A stretch of DNA of 64,000 bases from positions 62,001-126,000 of the forward strand of contig CAINCU010000012.1 of NCBI GenBank assembly GCA_903847155.1, given 5' to 3'. The stretch comes from an uncultured Gallionellaceae bacterium. GTDB lineage: Bacteria > Pseudomonadota > Gammaproteobacteria > Burkholderiales > Gallionellaceae. The notes under the pieces are model-generated. The model worked only from the letters and a program-made list of their open reading frames with translations, was not told where the DNA came from and ran no database searches. Below, in pieces: positions 1-9,220 of the stretch. Numbering within the stretch: position 1 is the first letter of the stretch; every line of letters starts with the position of its first letter. The position numbers and the translations under genes were made by a program.

Positions 1-2
1 GC

Positions 3-254
3 AATGCCATCGTCGGAGGGCGTGTGATGACCACCGCCAGTCTCGAATATACCCATTGGTTCGGCAGCTACGGCTTTGCACTATTCAGCGATGCCGGCGG
101 TGCAGCTGATACGCTGCCCACGCTACACCTTTCATCGGGCAGTGGCGCGGGCATACGCTGGCGCAGTCCGGTGGGGCCGCTGGCGCTTGATTTGGCGCAA
201 GGCAAAGGTCAACCGAGTTCGCACGTGCACTTTTCCATCGCGGTGGCGATCTGA
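3..254 (+). CDS. tamA: TamA, C-terminal end (partial, runs off the left edge)
   Basis: Outer membrane Omp85-family barrel protein of the translocation and assembly module, which helps insert autotransporters and other barrels. Only the last 83 codons are in the window. They read as the end of a 16-strand barrel: a GGRVMTTASLEYTHWF segment typical of TamA, then a glycine-rich strand and the final strand ending HFSIAVAI. Its stop overlaps the start of the next gene as TGATG, so tamA and tamB are translationally coupled. The family call is strong because of tamB directly downstream. The barrel start and POTRA domains lie outside the window. Confidence 0.88.
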   Translation, partial: NAIVGGRVMTTASLEYTHWFGSYGFALFSDAGGAADTLPTLHLSSGSGAGIRWRSPVGPLALDLAQGKGQPSSHVHFSIAVAI

Positions 255-3200
255 TGGCCGGGGAAAAATCACGTATGCCGTTGCGCAGCAAAGTGCTGCT
301 GTGGCTGTTGACGCCCTGCGTAGTGGTAGCCGCTGCCGGGGGATGGTTAGGCGCCACCACCTCGGGTTTGCAATGGCTGGTCACTGTGGCAGAACGCCGC
401 AGCGGCGGCAGTTTCAGCGCGGCTGGGATCGGCGGCTCGTTGTTTGACGCGCCCGTTGTCGGGCAACTGGTGTTGAAAGGCGACGGTTGGCGCATCACGG
501 TAAAAGGGTTGCAAATGCACTGGCGTCCTGCGGCGCTGTTGCACAAGCAACTCAACGTGATGGATTTGTCCGCGCAGCAAATCGATGTGCTTTCGCTGCC
601 GTCGGACCACCCCACCGTGCTGCCAACCAGCCTGATGCTGCCGCTGGAGGTGAGTATGCTGCAAATGAACATCGGCTCGCTGCGCATGTTCAGTAAGGAA
701 GCTGCGCCAGCCGATTTCGAGGCGAGTGACATCAAGGCCAGCTTCGCCAGCGATGCGCAACATTACAATTTGAAAATGCTGCAAATCAAACTGCCTTATG
801 GCGAGTTTGCCGCTAACGGACAGATGGCAACGCAATCTCCTTTTGCGCTGAAGGCCACAGCCACCCTGGATACGCCGCTGACGTTGTCGGGACGCAGCGA
901 AATGCTGCATGTGGCTGCCAATGCCGATGGCGATCTGCAACATTTGGCCTTGCAGCTGTCCGGTAAAGGTGCCGGCATGAATGCGCGTGGCAACGCGCAG
1001 TTGGCACCTGTCGCTGATGTCTGGCTGAGCGGCATACAAATTCATTTCGACGGAGTCGAAGCACACTGGATTGCCGATGTCGTCCCGTCGGCCAGACTTT
1101 CCGGGAACACCGAGTGGCATGGCATCAAAGGGGGTGGCATGGAAGGCACGCTGCAACTGCACAATGCACATCCGCTGGCGTTCGATCAGCATGGAATGCC
1201 GCTGCAGGGTCTGAGTGGGCGAGTGCGCTGGGCTGACGCGCAATGGCAAGTGCGGCAAATGGATGCGAGCTTGCCGAACGACGGACACATCACCGGTGCG
1301 ATGGTTTGGCACACCCTGAGCGGCAAGGGCGATGCGCACTTGCAGGTGCATGAGGTTGATCCGTCGCTGCTGCACAGCCGCTTGCCGCACACCAGGTTGA
1401 ATGGAACTATCGTGCTGGGTAGCGCGGGAAATAATCAAACTGCCAAAGTGTCGTTCATCGGCGGCGATGTCGAAATGAGCGGCGAATTTCAACACCAAGG
1501 CAAACAAATCGAGATTCGCGATTTGCGTGTGGCGCGCGGTGAAACGGTGCTCAGCGGGCATGGGAAAATGGCCATGGACAGACGGCGGACTTTCCAGATG
1601 TTCAGCAAGCTGCAAAAACTCAACCTGGCGGAATTCTCAAACACTCCACACACCGATCTGAATGCCGATATGGAAGTGTCCGGCACGCTGTTGCCCGAGC
1701 CTGCCGGGATGATGCAATTCGAATTGGCCGACAGCCGCTTTGCAGAATATGAGATCGGCGGCAACGGGCATTTTGACTTCACCGGACTCGACTATGTGGT
1801 GGGCCAGGCCGAAGCGCGCTTGGGTGATAACCGTCTCGACCTGAGTGTGGCGCGCGGCACCGGAGCGGATCATTTGCGGCTGCATCTGATTGCGCCGAAT
1901 CTGGCGCAAATCAGCAAAGACCTGGGCGGGCAATTGACCGGGCAAGGCGATTTGAGCGGCAGTCTGAAAGTGCCAGAATTAAACTTTTCATTGGGTGGCA
2001 AACAGCTGGCGATCTCCGGCCAGCACATAGACCAATTGGATGCGGCAGGCACGCTGAGCGAGCAGACCATGAACATGCAAATCAGCATGAATGGATATCG
2101 TAACGCGGGTGAATTGAACGTGCCGCAAGCCAGCATCGAATTCAAAGGCAGCCGCGCGCAGCACACGCTGACTGCATCCGCGCGCTTGGCGCAAGGTGCG
2201 GATGCGTTGGGCGAGGTGAGCCTGAGCGCGAACGGCGGCTTCGGCGATTTGGCGCAAGGCTGGAATGCGCTGCAATGGCAAGGTTCGCTAGCCAAGCTGG
2301 ATGCGAGCGGCATCTTGCCACTGAGTTTGCTGGCCGCCGCGCCGCTGAAGTTGTCCAGGGAGACAATGCAGCTGAGCGCGGCGGATTTCACGCTGGGCGG
2401 CGGCAAGGTTCAATTGAATGAATTGCAATGGACGCCGCAACACTGGCATAGCGACGGCAAATTCAGCGGACTCAATGTGCGTGCCGTAAATATGCTGAGC
2501 GACAAGCCGCTGACGGATGCCGTCGAAACCATGCGCTTCGGCGGTTCGTGGGATGTCACGCAGGACGAACACTGGCATGGCAATCTGCAAGTGCAGCGAG
2601 AAAGCGGCGATTGGGTGATCGACAACAGTACGGGCCTGCGCCTCGGCTTGCACAGTTTGCAGATTGCGTTACGCGCAGAGAATGACCGGCTGGATGCGCG
2701 GCTGGATGCCAGCGGAGATCGTCTGGGCGAGATCGCAGCGCAGGCCAGCGTGCCGCTGACGAAGAAAGAAAGCGGCTGGTCGATGCTGCTGGAAGCGCCG
2801 CTGGCCGGGCATCTGCATTTGTCGTCGGATGACCTGTCGTGGCTGGGGTCGATGCTGGACGCCAATTTGCAAAGCGGCGGCAAGTTGAAGCTGGATGCGG
2901 ATGTAGTCGGCACTGTGCAGTCGCCCCGGTTAAACGGCGAAGCGCACGGCGAAGACTTGCTCCTTGCGTTGCTCGATCAGGGCGTGCGTTTGCAGCAAGG
3001 ACAATTGGCCATGCGCTTCGCACCGGATGCGGTGACGCTGGATAAATTATCTTTCAGCGCGCCTTACCCGCCGATGCCGCGCGACACTCTGCTGGGCGAT
3101 TATAAATTGGTTGGCACTGCCGGACAGTTGAGCGCCAGCGGGAGTATTGACCTGCAAGGCGGCAAAGGCGATTTGCAGATCATTGCCGAACGCCTGCCCT

Positions 3201-4111
3201 TGGCGCAACGCCCCGACCGCTGGCTCATCGCCTCCGGCACCGGCGGCGCGAGTTATGCCAATGACGTGCTGACGCTGAAGGGCAACATCCGCGCGGATGC
3301 CGGACTCATCAATCAACTGCTGAGCAACCGTCCGAGTTGGTCTGACGATGTGCAGATAGTCGGCAAGGAACCTGCCAAAGGTTCCGGCTTGTCCTACGCG
3401 ATAGAGGCGACGCTGGATTTGGGCGAACACTTTTACATCCGCGCATCGGGACTGGAAGCGCGGCTGGATGGCAAAATCGATTTGCGTGGCAATCCCGGAG
3501 AAGCACTGCGCGCGACCGGCACCATCGTGGCACAGGATGCGATGTTCGATGCTTTCGGGCAGCAACTGCAAGTGGAGCGCGGCATGGTGAATTTTCAGGG
3601 GCCACTGGACGATCCCGGCTTGAATATTCTGGCCTTGCGCACAGGACTGATCGTGGAAGCCGGGGTAGAAGTGACGGGCACAGTGCGCCATCCGATAGTG
3701 CAACTGGTTTCTACTCCAGTCGTGACGGATGCGGAAAAATTATCGTGGATCGTATTGGGGCGTGCGCCGGATAGCAGCGGGTTTGATTCATCGTTGCTGC
3801 TGGCTACCGCAGGCAATGTGCTGGGTGGACAATCCGGCGGAATGATCGGCCATGCCATCGGCGTGGACGATCTGTCGCTGCACCAAAAAGTCAGCGGCGG
3901 TGTCATGGGAGATCAAGGTGTCATGGGAAATCAAGTGGTGACCGTAGGCAAGCGCCTGTCAACGCGAGCCTATCTGAGTTACGAACAGGGCCTGACCGAC
4001 GCTTCCAAGGTGGCTAAATTTACCTACACACTGACTCCGCGTGTCACCATCGTCACCCAGACCGGCACCGAAGATTCGCTCGATCTGGTGTATTCGTTCC
4101 GTTTCTACTGA
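254..4111 (+). CDS. tamB: TamB, inner-membrane-anchored translocation and assembly module protein
   Basis: Partner of TamA, thought to span the periplasm and move lipid or barrel substrates towards the outer membrane. The 1285-residue protein starts with one membrane anchor (about residues 12-34) and continues as a very long run of beta-rich segments with frequent NG, GD and SG turns, as in AsmA/TamB beta-taco proteins. The last 350 or so residues form the conserved TamB (DUF490) domain and end in the aromatic terminal motif YSFRFY. The length matches the usual 1250-1350 residues. The start overlaps the tamA stop by one base. Confidence 0.93.
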   Translation: MAGEKSRMPLRSKVLLWLLTPCVVVAAAGGWLGATTSGLQWLVTVAERRSGGSFSAAGIGGSLFDAPVVGQLVLKGDGWRITVKGLQMHWRPAALLHKQLNVMDLSAQQIDVLSLPSDHPTVLPTSLMLPLEVSMLQMNIGSLRMFSKEAAPADFEASDIKASFASDAQHYNLKMLQIKLPYGEFAANGQMATQSPFALKATATLDTPLTLSGRSEMLHVAANADGDLQHLALQLSGKGAGMNARGNAQLAPVADVWLSGIQIHFDGVEAHWIADVVPSARLSGNTEWHGIKGGGMEGTLQLHNAHPLAFDQHGMPLQGLSGRVRWADAQWQVRQMDASLPNDGHITGAMVWHTLSGKGDAHLQVHEVDPSLLHSRLPHTRLNGTIVLGSAGNNQTAKVSFIGGDVEMSGEFQHQGKQIEIRDLRVARGETVLSGHGKMAMDRRRTFQMFSKLQKLNLAEFSNTPHTDLNADMEVSGTLLPEPAGMMQFELADSRFAEYEIGGNGHFDFTGLDYVVGQAEARLGDNRLDLSVARGTGADHLRLHLIAPNLAQISKDLGGQLTGQGDLSGSLKVPELNFSLGGKQLAISGQHIDQLDAAGTLSEQTMNMQISMNGYRNAGELNVPQASIEFKGSRAQHTLTASARLAQGADALGEVSLSANGGFGDLAQGWNALQWQGSLAKLDASGILPLSLLAAAPLKLSRETMQLSAADFTLGGGKVQLNELQWTPQHWHSDGKFSGLNVRAVNMLSDKPLTDAVETMRFGGSWDVTQDEHWHGNLQVQRESGDWVIDNSTGLRLGLHSLQIALRAENDRLDARLDASGDRLGEIAAQASVPLTKKESGWSMLLEAPLAGHLHLSSDDLSWLGSMLDANLQSGGKLKLDADVVGTVQSPRLNGEAHGEDLLLALLDQGVRLQQGQLAMRFAPDAVTLDKLSFSAPYPPMPRDTLLGDYKLVGTAGQLSASGSIDLQGGKGDLQIIAERLPLAQRPDRWLIASGTGGASYANDVLTLKGNIRADAGLINQLLSNRPSWSDDVQIVGKEPAKGSGLSYAIEATLDLGEHFYIRASGLEARLDGKIDLRGNPGEALRATGTIVAQDAMFDAFGQQLQVERGMVNFQGPLDDPGLNILALRTGLIVEAGVEVTGTVRHPIVQLVSTPVVTDAEKLSWIVLGRAPDSSGFDSSLLLATAGNVLGGQSGGMIGHAIGVDDLSLHQKVSGGVMGDQGVMGNQVVTVGKRLSTRAYLSYEQGLTDASKVAKFTYTLTPRVTIVTQTGTEDSLDLVYSFRFY

Positions 4112-4208
4112 TTCAAATTTCCCCGCCTTTGCAGTCTTGCGAGCCAGCGAGCTTTCTGTTTTAATCGCTCCTGACGTTTTAATAATCCTTTAACAATGGA
4201 AATATAGA

Positions 4209-4526
4209 ATGATGAAACCGGCTCAGGTGGTAAAGGCATTGGCGGCGCTGGCGCAGCCCACTCGCCTGGCGATCTACCGCCTGTTGGTGAGCACCGGCCC
4301 GGACGGATTGGCCGCCGGACAGATAGGCGCAAAACTGAAAGTGTCGCCCGCCACGCTGTCGTTCCATTTCAAGACGCTCAGCCATGCCGGGTTGGTGGAA
4401 AGCAGGCAGGACGGGCGCTTCGTGTATTACGCCGCGAACTTCACGGTGATGCACGGCATGGTGGATTACCTGACGGAAAATTGTTGCGGCAGTAATGCGA
4501 ATGCCTGCAAGACGCCGGTGAAATAA
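4209..4526 (+). CDS. arsR: ArsR/SmtB-family metalloregulator
   Basis: Winged-helix repressor of 105 residues, the first gene of an arsenic resistance block. Residues 3-90 form the ArsR fold: an ALAQPTRLAIYRLL opening, the recognition helix around VSPATLSFHFKTLSHAGLV, and a beta-wing around ESRQDGRFVYYAANF. The classical ELCVCDL metal site in the DNA-binding helix is absent. Instead a vicinal cysteine pair plus a further cysteine lies near the C-terminus (NCCGSNANAC), as in ArsR types that bind As(III) with C-terminal cysteines. It probably represses arsC, acr3 and the genes that follow; the operator was not identified. Confidence 0.88.
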   Translation: MMKPAQVVKALAALAQPTRLAIYRLLVSTGPDGLAAGQIGAKLKVSPATLSFHFKTLSHAGLVESRQDGRFVYYAANFTVMHGMVDYLTENCCGSNANACKTPVK

Positions 4527-4560
4527 GTCCTGAAGCAGGATCGTGAAAGGTACATTGATC

Positions 4561-4626
4561 GCAAGCCAGTAAATACGGGCATCTCCATATTGTGCATAGT
4601 GTAGATCGCCTATTTACGGGCATCTC
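4561..4626 (+). repeat. Dispersed 66-bp palindromic element, copy 1
   Basis: Copy in the arsR-arsC gap. It opens GCAAGCCAGTAAATACGGG and closes with GTAGATCGCCTATTTACGGG. The two arms are imperfect inverted repeats of each other around a central TGCA. Six other copies are at 20858, 32962, 43695, 50292, 60304 and 61122. Confidence 0.85.
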
Positions 4627-4668
4627 TGGGTGATTGGTTAAAGAACTTTAATATTTGGAGAGATTGGC

Positions 4669-5166
4669 ATGAGTGAAAAGCAATACAAAGTGCTGGTGTT
4701 ATGTACCGGCAATTCCGCGCGCAGCATTCTGGGCGAAGTGCTGTTCAACAATCTGGGCAAAGGCAAGTTCAAAGCATACAGCGCGGGCAGTCATCCCGCC
4801 GGAAGCGTCAACCCGGGCGCGCTGGAGCAGTTGCAAAAAATGGGCTACAGCACCGACGGACTGCGCAGCAAAAGCTGGGATGAATTCGCCGAGTCCGGCG
4901 CGCCGGAATTCGATTTCATCTTCACCGTATGCGACAACGCTGCCGGAGAAGCGTGCCCCATATGGCCGGGCAAACCCGCCACCGCGCATTGGGGCATCCC
5001 CGATCCGGCGCATGTCGACGGTGTAGAAGAACGTCGCGCCGCATTCAAACGCGCCGCTGACCAACTGGCGCGCCGTATCCAGTTATTCATGAGTTTGCCC
5101 ATAGCCAAACTGGACAAGCTCACGCTGAAAGAAAAACTGGCCGAGATCGGGCGCATCAAGGACTAA
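4669..5166 (+). CDS. arsC: Arsenate reductase, low-molecular-weight phosphatase type
   Basis: Reduces arsenate to arsenite in the cytoplasm so that Acr3 can export it. The 165-residue protein has the LMW-PTP active-site loop C-x5-R at residues 12-18 (CTGNSAR), the serine after it, and the DP loop in HWGIPDPAHVDG that supplies the general acid Asp. The C-terminal half (FKRAADQLARRIQLF) is the usual helix of the family. It lacks the closely spaced redox cysteine pair of the B. subtilis thioredoxin-type ArsC, so it may belong to the glutathione/glutaredoxin-linked subgroup; that is inference. An RBS (GGAGAG) precedes it, and acr3 starts 3 bases after its stop. Confidence 0.9.
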   Translation: MSEKQYKVLVLCTGNSARSILGEVLFNNLGKGKFKAYSAGSHPAGSVNPGALEQLQKMGYSTDGLRSKSWDEFAESGAPEFDFIFTVCDNAAGEACPIWPGKPATAHWGIPDPAHVDGVEERRAAFKRAADQLARRIQLFMSLPIAKLDKLTLKEKLAEIGRIKD

Positions 5167-5169
5167 GCC

Positions 5170-6198
5170 ATGAGCATATTCGAACGCTACCTCACCCTCT
5201 GGGTCTTCCTGTGCATCATCATCGGCGTGCTGCTGGGGCAAACTATTCCCGCACCGTTTCACTGGCTAGGCACGTTGGAAATCGCCAAGGTCAACCTGCC
5301 GGTCGGCCTGCTGATCTGGGTGATGATCATTCCCATGCTGCTGCGCATCGACTTCGGCGCATTGCACGAAGTGCGCAAACACTGGCGCGGCATCGGCGTC
5401 ACGCTGTTCATCAACTGGGCGGTCAAACCGTTTTCGATGGCGCTGCTGGGCTGGCTGTTCATCCGCCATTTTTTTGCGCCGTATCTGCCAGCGGCACAAC
5501 TAGACAGCTACATCGCCGGACTAGTGCTGCTCGCCGCCGCACCCTGCACCGCGATGGTGTTCGTGTGGAGCCGCTTGGTGAACGGCGAGCCGCTATTCAC
5601 CCTGAGTCAGGTCGCACTCAACGACACCATCATGGTGTTCGCCTTCGCACCGCTGGTGGCGCTGCTGCTCGGCATCTCGTCCATCGTCGTGCCGTGGAAT
5701 ACGCTGCTGGTGTCGGTGGTGTTGTACATCGTGTTGCCCGTGCTGCTGTCGCAAGTCTGGCGCAAGCTGCTGCTGGCGCGTGGCGAAGAAGCATTGCAAC
5801 GCACGCTGACCGCACTCGGCCCCATCTCCATCTCCGCCTTGCTGTTGACACTGGTGCTGCTGTTCGCCTTCCAAGGCAAAGCCATCGTCGAGCAGCCGCT
5901 GATTATTCTGATGCTCGCCGTGCCCATCACCATTCAGGTGTATTTCACCTCGGGCTTGGCGTATTGGCTCAACCGCAAATTCGGTGAAGCGCACTGCGTG
6001 GCCGGGCCCTCGGCGCTGATCGGCGCATCGAATTTTTTTGAACTCGCCGTCGCCGCCGCCATCAGCCTGTTCGGCTTCGAATCCGGCGCAGCCCTCGCCA
6101 CCGTGGTCGGCGTGTTGATCGAAGTGCCGGTGATGTTGAGCGTGGTGTATATCGTAAAGCGCAGCCAGGGCTGGTATCAGGCCGGACAAGCTGAATAA
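5170..6198 (+). CDS. acr3: Acr3-family arsenite efflux transporter
   Basis: Inner membrane exporter of arsenite, of the bile/arsenite/riboflavin transporter superfamily. The 342 residues contain about ten hydrophobic segments. The family's conserved cysteine is present in the fourth segment (LAAAPCTAMVFVW), and the crossover region around NDTIMVFAFAPL is also recognisable. The gene lies three bases after arsC and seven before the sigma factor, so the three are almost certainly co-transcribed. Acr3 rather than ArsB is clear from the MLLRIDFGAL and APCTAM signatures. Confidence 0.93.
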   Translation: MSIFERYLTLWVFLCIIIGVLLGQTIPAPFHWLGTLEIAKVNLPVGLLIWVMIIPMLLRIDFGALHEVRKHWRGIGVTLFINWAVKPFSMALLGWLFIRHFFAPYLPAAQLDSYIAGLVLLAAAPCTAMVFVWSRLVNGEPLFTLSQVALNDTIMVFAFAPLVALLLGISSIVVPWNTLLVSVVLYIVLPVLLSQVWRKLLLARGEEALQRTLTALGPISISALLLTLVLLFAFQGKAIVEQPLIILMLAVPITIQVYFTSGLAYWLNRKFGEAHCVAGPSALIGASNFFELAVAAAISLFGFESGAALATVVGVLIEVPVMLSVVYIVKRSQGWYQAGQAE

Positions 6199-6204
6199 CT
6201 GAAT

Positions 6205-6756
6205 ATGAGCAACCCGGCGCTGCCGCAATTCCCTTGTATCCAGAATGCGTGGAATGCGCACGAAAGTGAATTGCGCAATTACATCCGGCATCGTGCCGGA
6301 GATGCACATCTGGCCGACGATCTGCTGCAGGAAATTTTCGTCAAGGCGATGCAACAGGGCAAACAGTTCTGCGCGTTGGACAATGCCCGCGCCTGGCTGT
6401 TTCAGGTAGCGCGCAATGCGCTGATCGACCAGCACCGCCTCGGGCGGAGTGTGATCGAGTTGGTGGCGGACGATATTCCCAATTCTGAACCGGCGCATGA
6501 GCCGTTGCGTGCGCTCAGTGCCTGTGTCGCACGCGTGCTGTCCGAACTTTCGCTGGAAGACCGCGACATCATTGAGCAATGCGATCTGGAAGGCGTGAAG
6601 CAGAAAGACTATGCGGCACTGCACGGCCTTTCCCTTGCCGCCGTCAAATCGCGGCTGCTGCGCGCACGGACACGCATGCGCGCCCGTATGAGCACGGCCT
6701 GCCAGGTGCAATTCGACGAACGCGGTCGGGTTGAAAGTCATATTCCGCGCAAATAG
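6205..6756 (+). CDS. sigZ: ECF RNA polymerase sigma factor, SigZ-like
   Basis: Sigma-70 family factor of 183 residues. Region 2 spans about residues 10-75 (HLADDLLQEIFVKAMQ and ARAWLFQVARNALIDQHR) and region 4 about residues 105-165 (LSLEDRDIIEQCDLEGVKQKD followed by the helix-turn-helix LSLAAVKSRLLRARTRMR). No anti-sigma gene lies next to it. SigZ-type factors are often found with arsenic genes and with the following permease. The operon position suggests that it drives expression of this block or a related regulon. Target promoters could not be identified by eye. Confidence 0.85.
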   Translation: MSNPALPQFPCIQNAWNAHESELRNYIRHRAGDAHLADDLLQEIFVKAMQQGKQFCALDNARAWLFQVARNALIDQHRLGRSVIELVADDIPNSEPAHEPLRALSACVARVLSELSLEDRDIIEQCDLEGVKQKDYAALHGLSLAAVKSRLLRARTRMRARMSTACQVQFDERGRVESHIPRK

Positions 6757-6818
6757 TTGCATCCTTTTGCCGCTTTGTTCGTCTCCTCAGTACCACAGAC
6801 TGTTTTGGAGTTTATCGA

Positions 6819-7856
6819 ATGTCCGACTTTGCCCTGACCTTGCCACGCCGCAGCCCGCGCACCTTTTTGTTGATCGCCGCGATAGCGTGGTTCATGCTCT
6901 ACAAAACGCTGGAGCCGTTATCGCATCGGCTGGTGGATAGCTTGCCCGTCGTGCGCGGCAGCCACCTGTACGACGCGTTGCAATTTTTCCTGTACGACAC
7001 GCCCAAGGTGCTGTTGTTATTGGCGGGTGTGGTCATGGTCATGGGCATGATCAATTCCCACTTCACCCCGGAACGCACCCGCGCCTTACTGTCCGGGCGG
7101 CATGAAGGGGTGGGCAATGTGCTGGCCGCGTTGCTCGGCATCGTCACCCCGTTCTGCTCCTGTTCCGCCGTGCCGCTGTTCATCGGCTTCGTGCAGGCGG
7201 GCGTGCCGCTGGGCGTGACGTTCTCCTTCCTGATCTCCGCACCGATGGTGAATGAGATCGCGCTGGCGCTGTTGTTCGGCCTGTTCGGCTGGAAGATCGC
7301 CGCGCTGTATCTGGGGTTGGGGCTGACCATCGCCATCTTTGCCGGTTTCATCATCGGCAAACTGAAGATGGAACATCATCTGGAAGACTGGGTGCGCAAC
7401 ATGGCGCATACACAGGCCATGGTCGGTGCAGATGAACTGACCTTGCCGGACCGGATCGAAGCCGGGTTCGCCAGCGTGCGCGAGATCGTCGGCAAGGTGT
7501 GGCTCTATGTGCTGGCCGGTATCGCAGTCGGTGCGGGTATCCACGGTTATGTTCCTGCGGATTTTATGGCGAGTTTTATGGGTAAAGAAGCCTGGTGGTC
7601 GGTGCCGCTGTCCGTATTGATTGGCGTTCCGTTGTACAGCAACGCTGCCGGTATCATCCCCATCGTGGAGGCACTGCTCGCCAAGGGCGCGGCACTGGGC
7701 ACGGTGCTGGCGTTCATGATGAGCGTCATCGCGCTGTCGCTGCCGGAGATAGTGATCCTGCGCAAGGTGCTCAAACCGAGACTGATCGCCACTTTTGTTG
7801 GGGTCGTGTCGCTGGGCATCATGCTCGTCGGCTATGTGTTCAACGCGGTGGTGTGA
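6819..7856 (+). CDS. ArsP/YraQ-family permease (DUF318)
   Basis: Integral membrane permease of 345 residues with about eight to ten transmembrane segments in two halves. The first half carries the conserved cysteine motif TPFCSCSAVPLFIGF followed by a PMVNEIALALLFG segment; the second half repeats the pattern at VPLYSNAAGIIPIVEALL. ArsP members of this family export trivalent organoarsenicals, while others have no known substrate. Its place downstream of arsC, acr3 and sigZ supports a metalloid role, but the substrate is inferred from context only. The RBS is GGAG just before ATG. Confidence 0.83.
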   Translation: MSDFALTLPRRSPRTFLLIAAIAWFMLYKTLEPLSHRLVDSLPVVRGSHLYDALQFFLYDTPKVLLLLAGVVMVMGMINSHFTPERTRALLSGRHEGVGNVLAALLGIVTPFCSCSAVPLFIGFVQAGVPLGVTFSFLISAPMVNEIALALLFGLFGWKIAALYLGLGLTIAIFAGFIIGKLKMEHHLEDWVRNMAHTQAMVGADELTLPDRIEAGFASVREIVGKVWLYVLAGIAVGAGIHGYVPADFMASFMGKEAWWSVPLSVLIGVPLYSNAAGIIPIVEALLAKGAALGTVLAFMMSVIALSLPEIVILRKVLKPRLIATFVGVVSLGIMLVGYVFNAVV

Positions 7857-7916
7857 GCAGCAATATCCGTTTGCGTCGCCCGGAATCAGGCGACGTGTTT
7901 CGAGAGGAGTAACGAA

Positions 7917-8165
7917 ATGGAAGTGAATCGTATCGTCAGTATTTTTGCGGGTTTCATGATTATGTTGAGCCTGGGATTGGCGCACTGGATGGGGCAGGCT
8001 GATCTGTCGCATGTAAGCTGGCAGTGGCTGACGCTGTTCGTCGGGTTCAATCTGTTCCAGATGGGCTTCAGCGGATTTTGTCCGCTGGTGAAGATTCTCG
8101 GCGTATTTGGTTATGACAAGAGCAAGTGCTGCACGCCGACTAAAGATGGCAAATCCTGCTGCTGA
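7917..8165 (+). CDS. Small membrane protein, DUF2892 (YgaP-like membrane domain)
   Basis: An 82-residue inner membrane protein with two hydrophobic stretches (about residues 5-25 and 36-58) and a short cysteine-rich tail, KCCTPTKDGKSCC. DUF2892 proteins are commonly found beside sulfur-transfer, thioredoxin-like and ArsP-type genes. The tail cysteines could bind metalloid or exchange thiols with the thioredoxin-like protein encoded next. A strong RBS (GAGAGGAG) precedes the ATG. The molecular function is unknown. Confidence 0.75.
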   Translation: MEVNRIVSIFAGFMIMLSLGLAHWMGQADLSHVSWQWLTLFVGFNLFQMGFSGFCPLVKILGVFGYDKSKCCTPTKDGKSCC

Positions 8166-8184
8166 TAGGTAAGGAGAAATCATT

Positions 8185-8415
8185 ATGAAAAACATCAAAG
8201 TCCTCGGCACCGGCTGTGCCAACTGCAAAAACACGATGAAACTGATCGAGGAAGTCGCCAAAGACAAAGGCATTGAAATCCAACTGGAGAAAGTCGAACA
8301 ACTGCAGGACATCATGGCTTACGGCGTGATGTCTACACCGGGCGTGGTGGTGGATGGGAAAGTGGTGCATGCGGGCGGTGTGCCCAGCCGCGACAAGATT
8401 GGCGGATGGTTGTGA
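8185..8415 (+). CDS. Small thioredoxin-like redox-active disulfide protein
   Basis: A 76-residue glutaredoxin/thioredoxin-fold protein (redox-active disulfide protein 2 family). It has the active-site motif GTGCANCKNT near residues 8-17 and the conserved cis-proline segment VMSTPGVVVDGKVVHAG. Such proteins often sit beside ArsP-type permeases and probably pass electrons or hand over thiol-bound metalloid. The coding region overlaps the next gene by 10 bases, indicating coupled translation. The RBS is AAGGAG, 9 bases before the ATG. Confidence 0.82.
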   Translation: MKNIKVLGTGCANCKNTMKLIEEVAKDKGIEIQLEKVEQLQDIMAYGVMSTPGVVVDGKVVHAGGVPSRDKIGGWL

Positions 8416-9161
8416 TTGCTCTTGCCGCGCTGCTTACCTTCCTGCTGACCACGGTGTTTGCCATGGCGGGCGTCGGCGCGGCTTTTATTTTGATTCCGGT
8501 ATTCTTGGCCTTTGGCGTGGAGCTACACACGGCCATGGCGACTGCGTTGCTGCTTAATGCAATCGCCATGTCCGTCGCTTCGGTAACCTTCATCCGCAAA
8601 GGCTTGGTGGAATGGCGGCTGGTAATCCCCATGCTGGTACTGGCGGTGCTGGCGGTGCTGGCTTCCCCCTTCGGGGTTAATCTGGCACAGGGTCTGGATC
8701 GTTCATTGCTGCTATGGCTGTTCGTTGGTTTCTTGATGTTCGCCAGTTTGATGATGTTGTTCTACCGGCCCAAGGCGAGAAGTGAAAAGGCTTCGATGGC
8801 TGCGACGTTGGCCTTGGGGCTGCCGGTGGGTGCATTGGCAGGATTTATCGGCGGTTTGCTGGGCGTAGGCGGAGGCAACATCATTGTTCCCGCATTGATC
8901 GCTGCGGGACTGGAACCCAAGCGGGCTGCGGCCAGCGCCTCTTTTGTCGTGATCTTCGCATCGCTGTCAGGGTTTCTGGCGCATGCCAGTGTTGCTCAAC
9001 TCAACATGACATTGTTGGGTTCGACCGCAGTGGCGAGCGTAGTAGGTGCCGGACTGGGGGCTTGGCTGGCCAGCGAGAAAGTGGGCGGTACACAACTGAA
9101 AAGAATCATTGCGCTGGTGCTGATCGCAGTTGCCATCAAGACGGCGTGGAGTCTGCTGTGA
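8406..9161 (+). CDS. TauE/SafE-family sulfite/organosulfur exporter
   Basis: Membrane protein of 251 residues with about eight transmembrane helices in two repeated halves. The family's glycine-rich motifs are at AMAGVGAAFILIPVFLAFG in the first half and GFIGGLLGVGGGNIIVPAL in the second. Members export sulfite, sulfoacetate or related anions. Here it follows a redox protein and an ArsP-like permease, so a thiol or metalloid-conjugate substrate is possible but unproven. The ATG lies inside the end of the preceding gene. Confidence 0.85.
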   Translation: MVVIALAALLTFLLTTVFAMAGVGAAFILIPVFLAFGVELHTAMATALLLNAIAMSVASVTFIRKGLVEWRLVIPMLVLAVLAVLASPFGVNLAQGLDRSLLLWLFVGFLMFASLMMLFYRPKARSEKASMAATLALGLPVGALAGFIGGLLGVGGGNIIVPALIAAGLEPKRAAASASFVVIFASLSGFLAHASVAQLNMTLLGSTAVASVVGAGLGAWLASEKVGGTQLKRIIALVLIAVAIKTAWSLL

Positions 9162-9220
9162 ACTGTCAATTGACCTGTCTGTGACGGGTCTGTTCCTCAA
9201 CCTGAAAAAGGAGTTTTGTC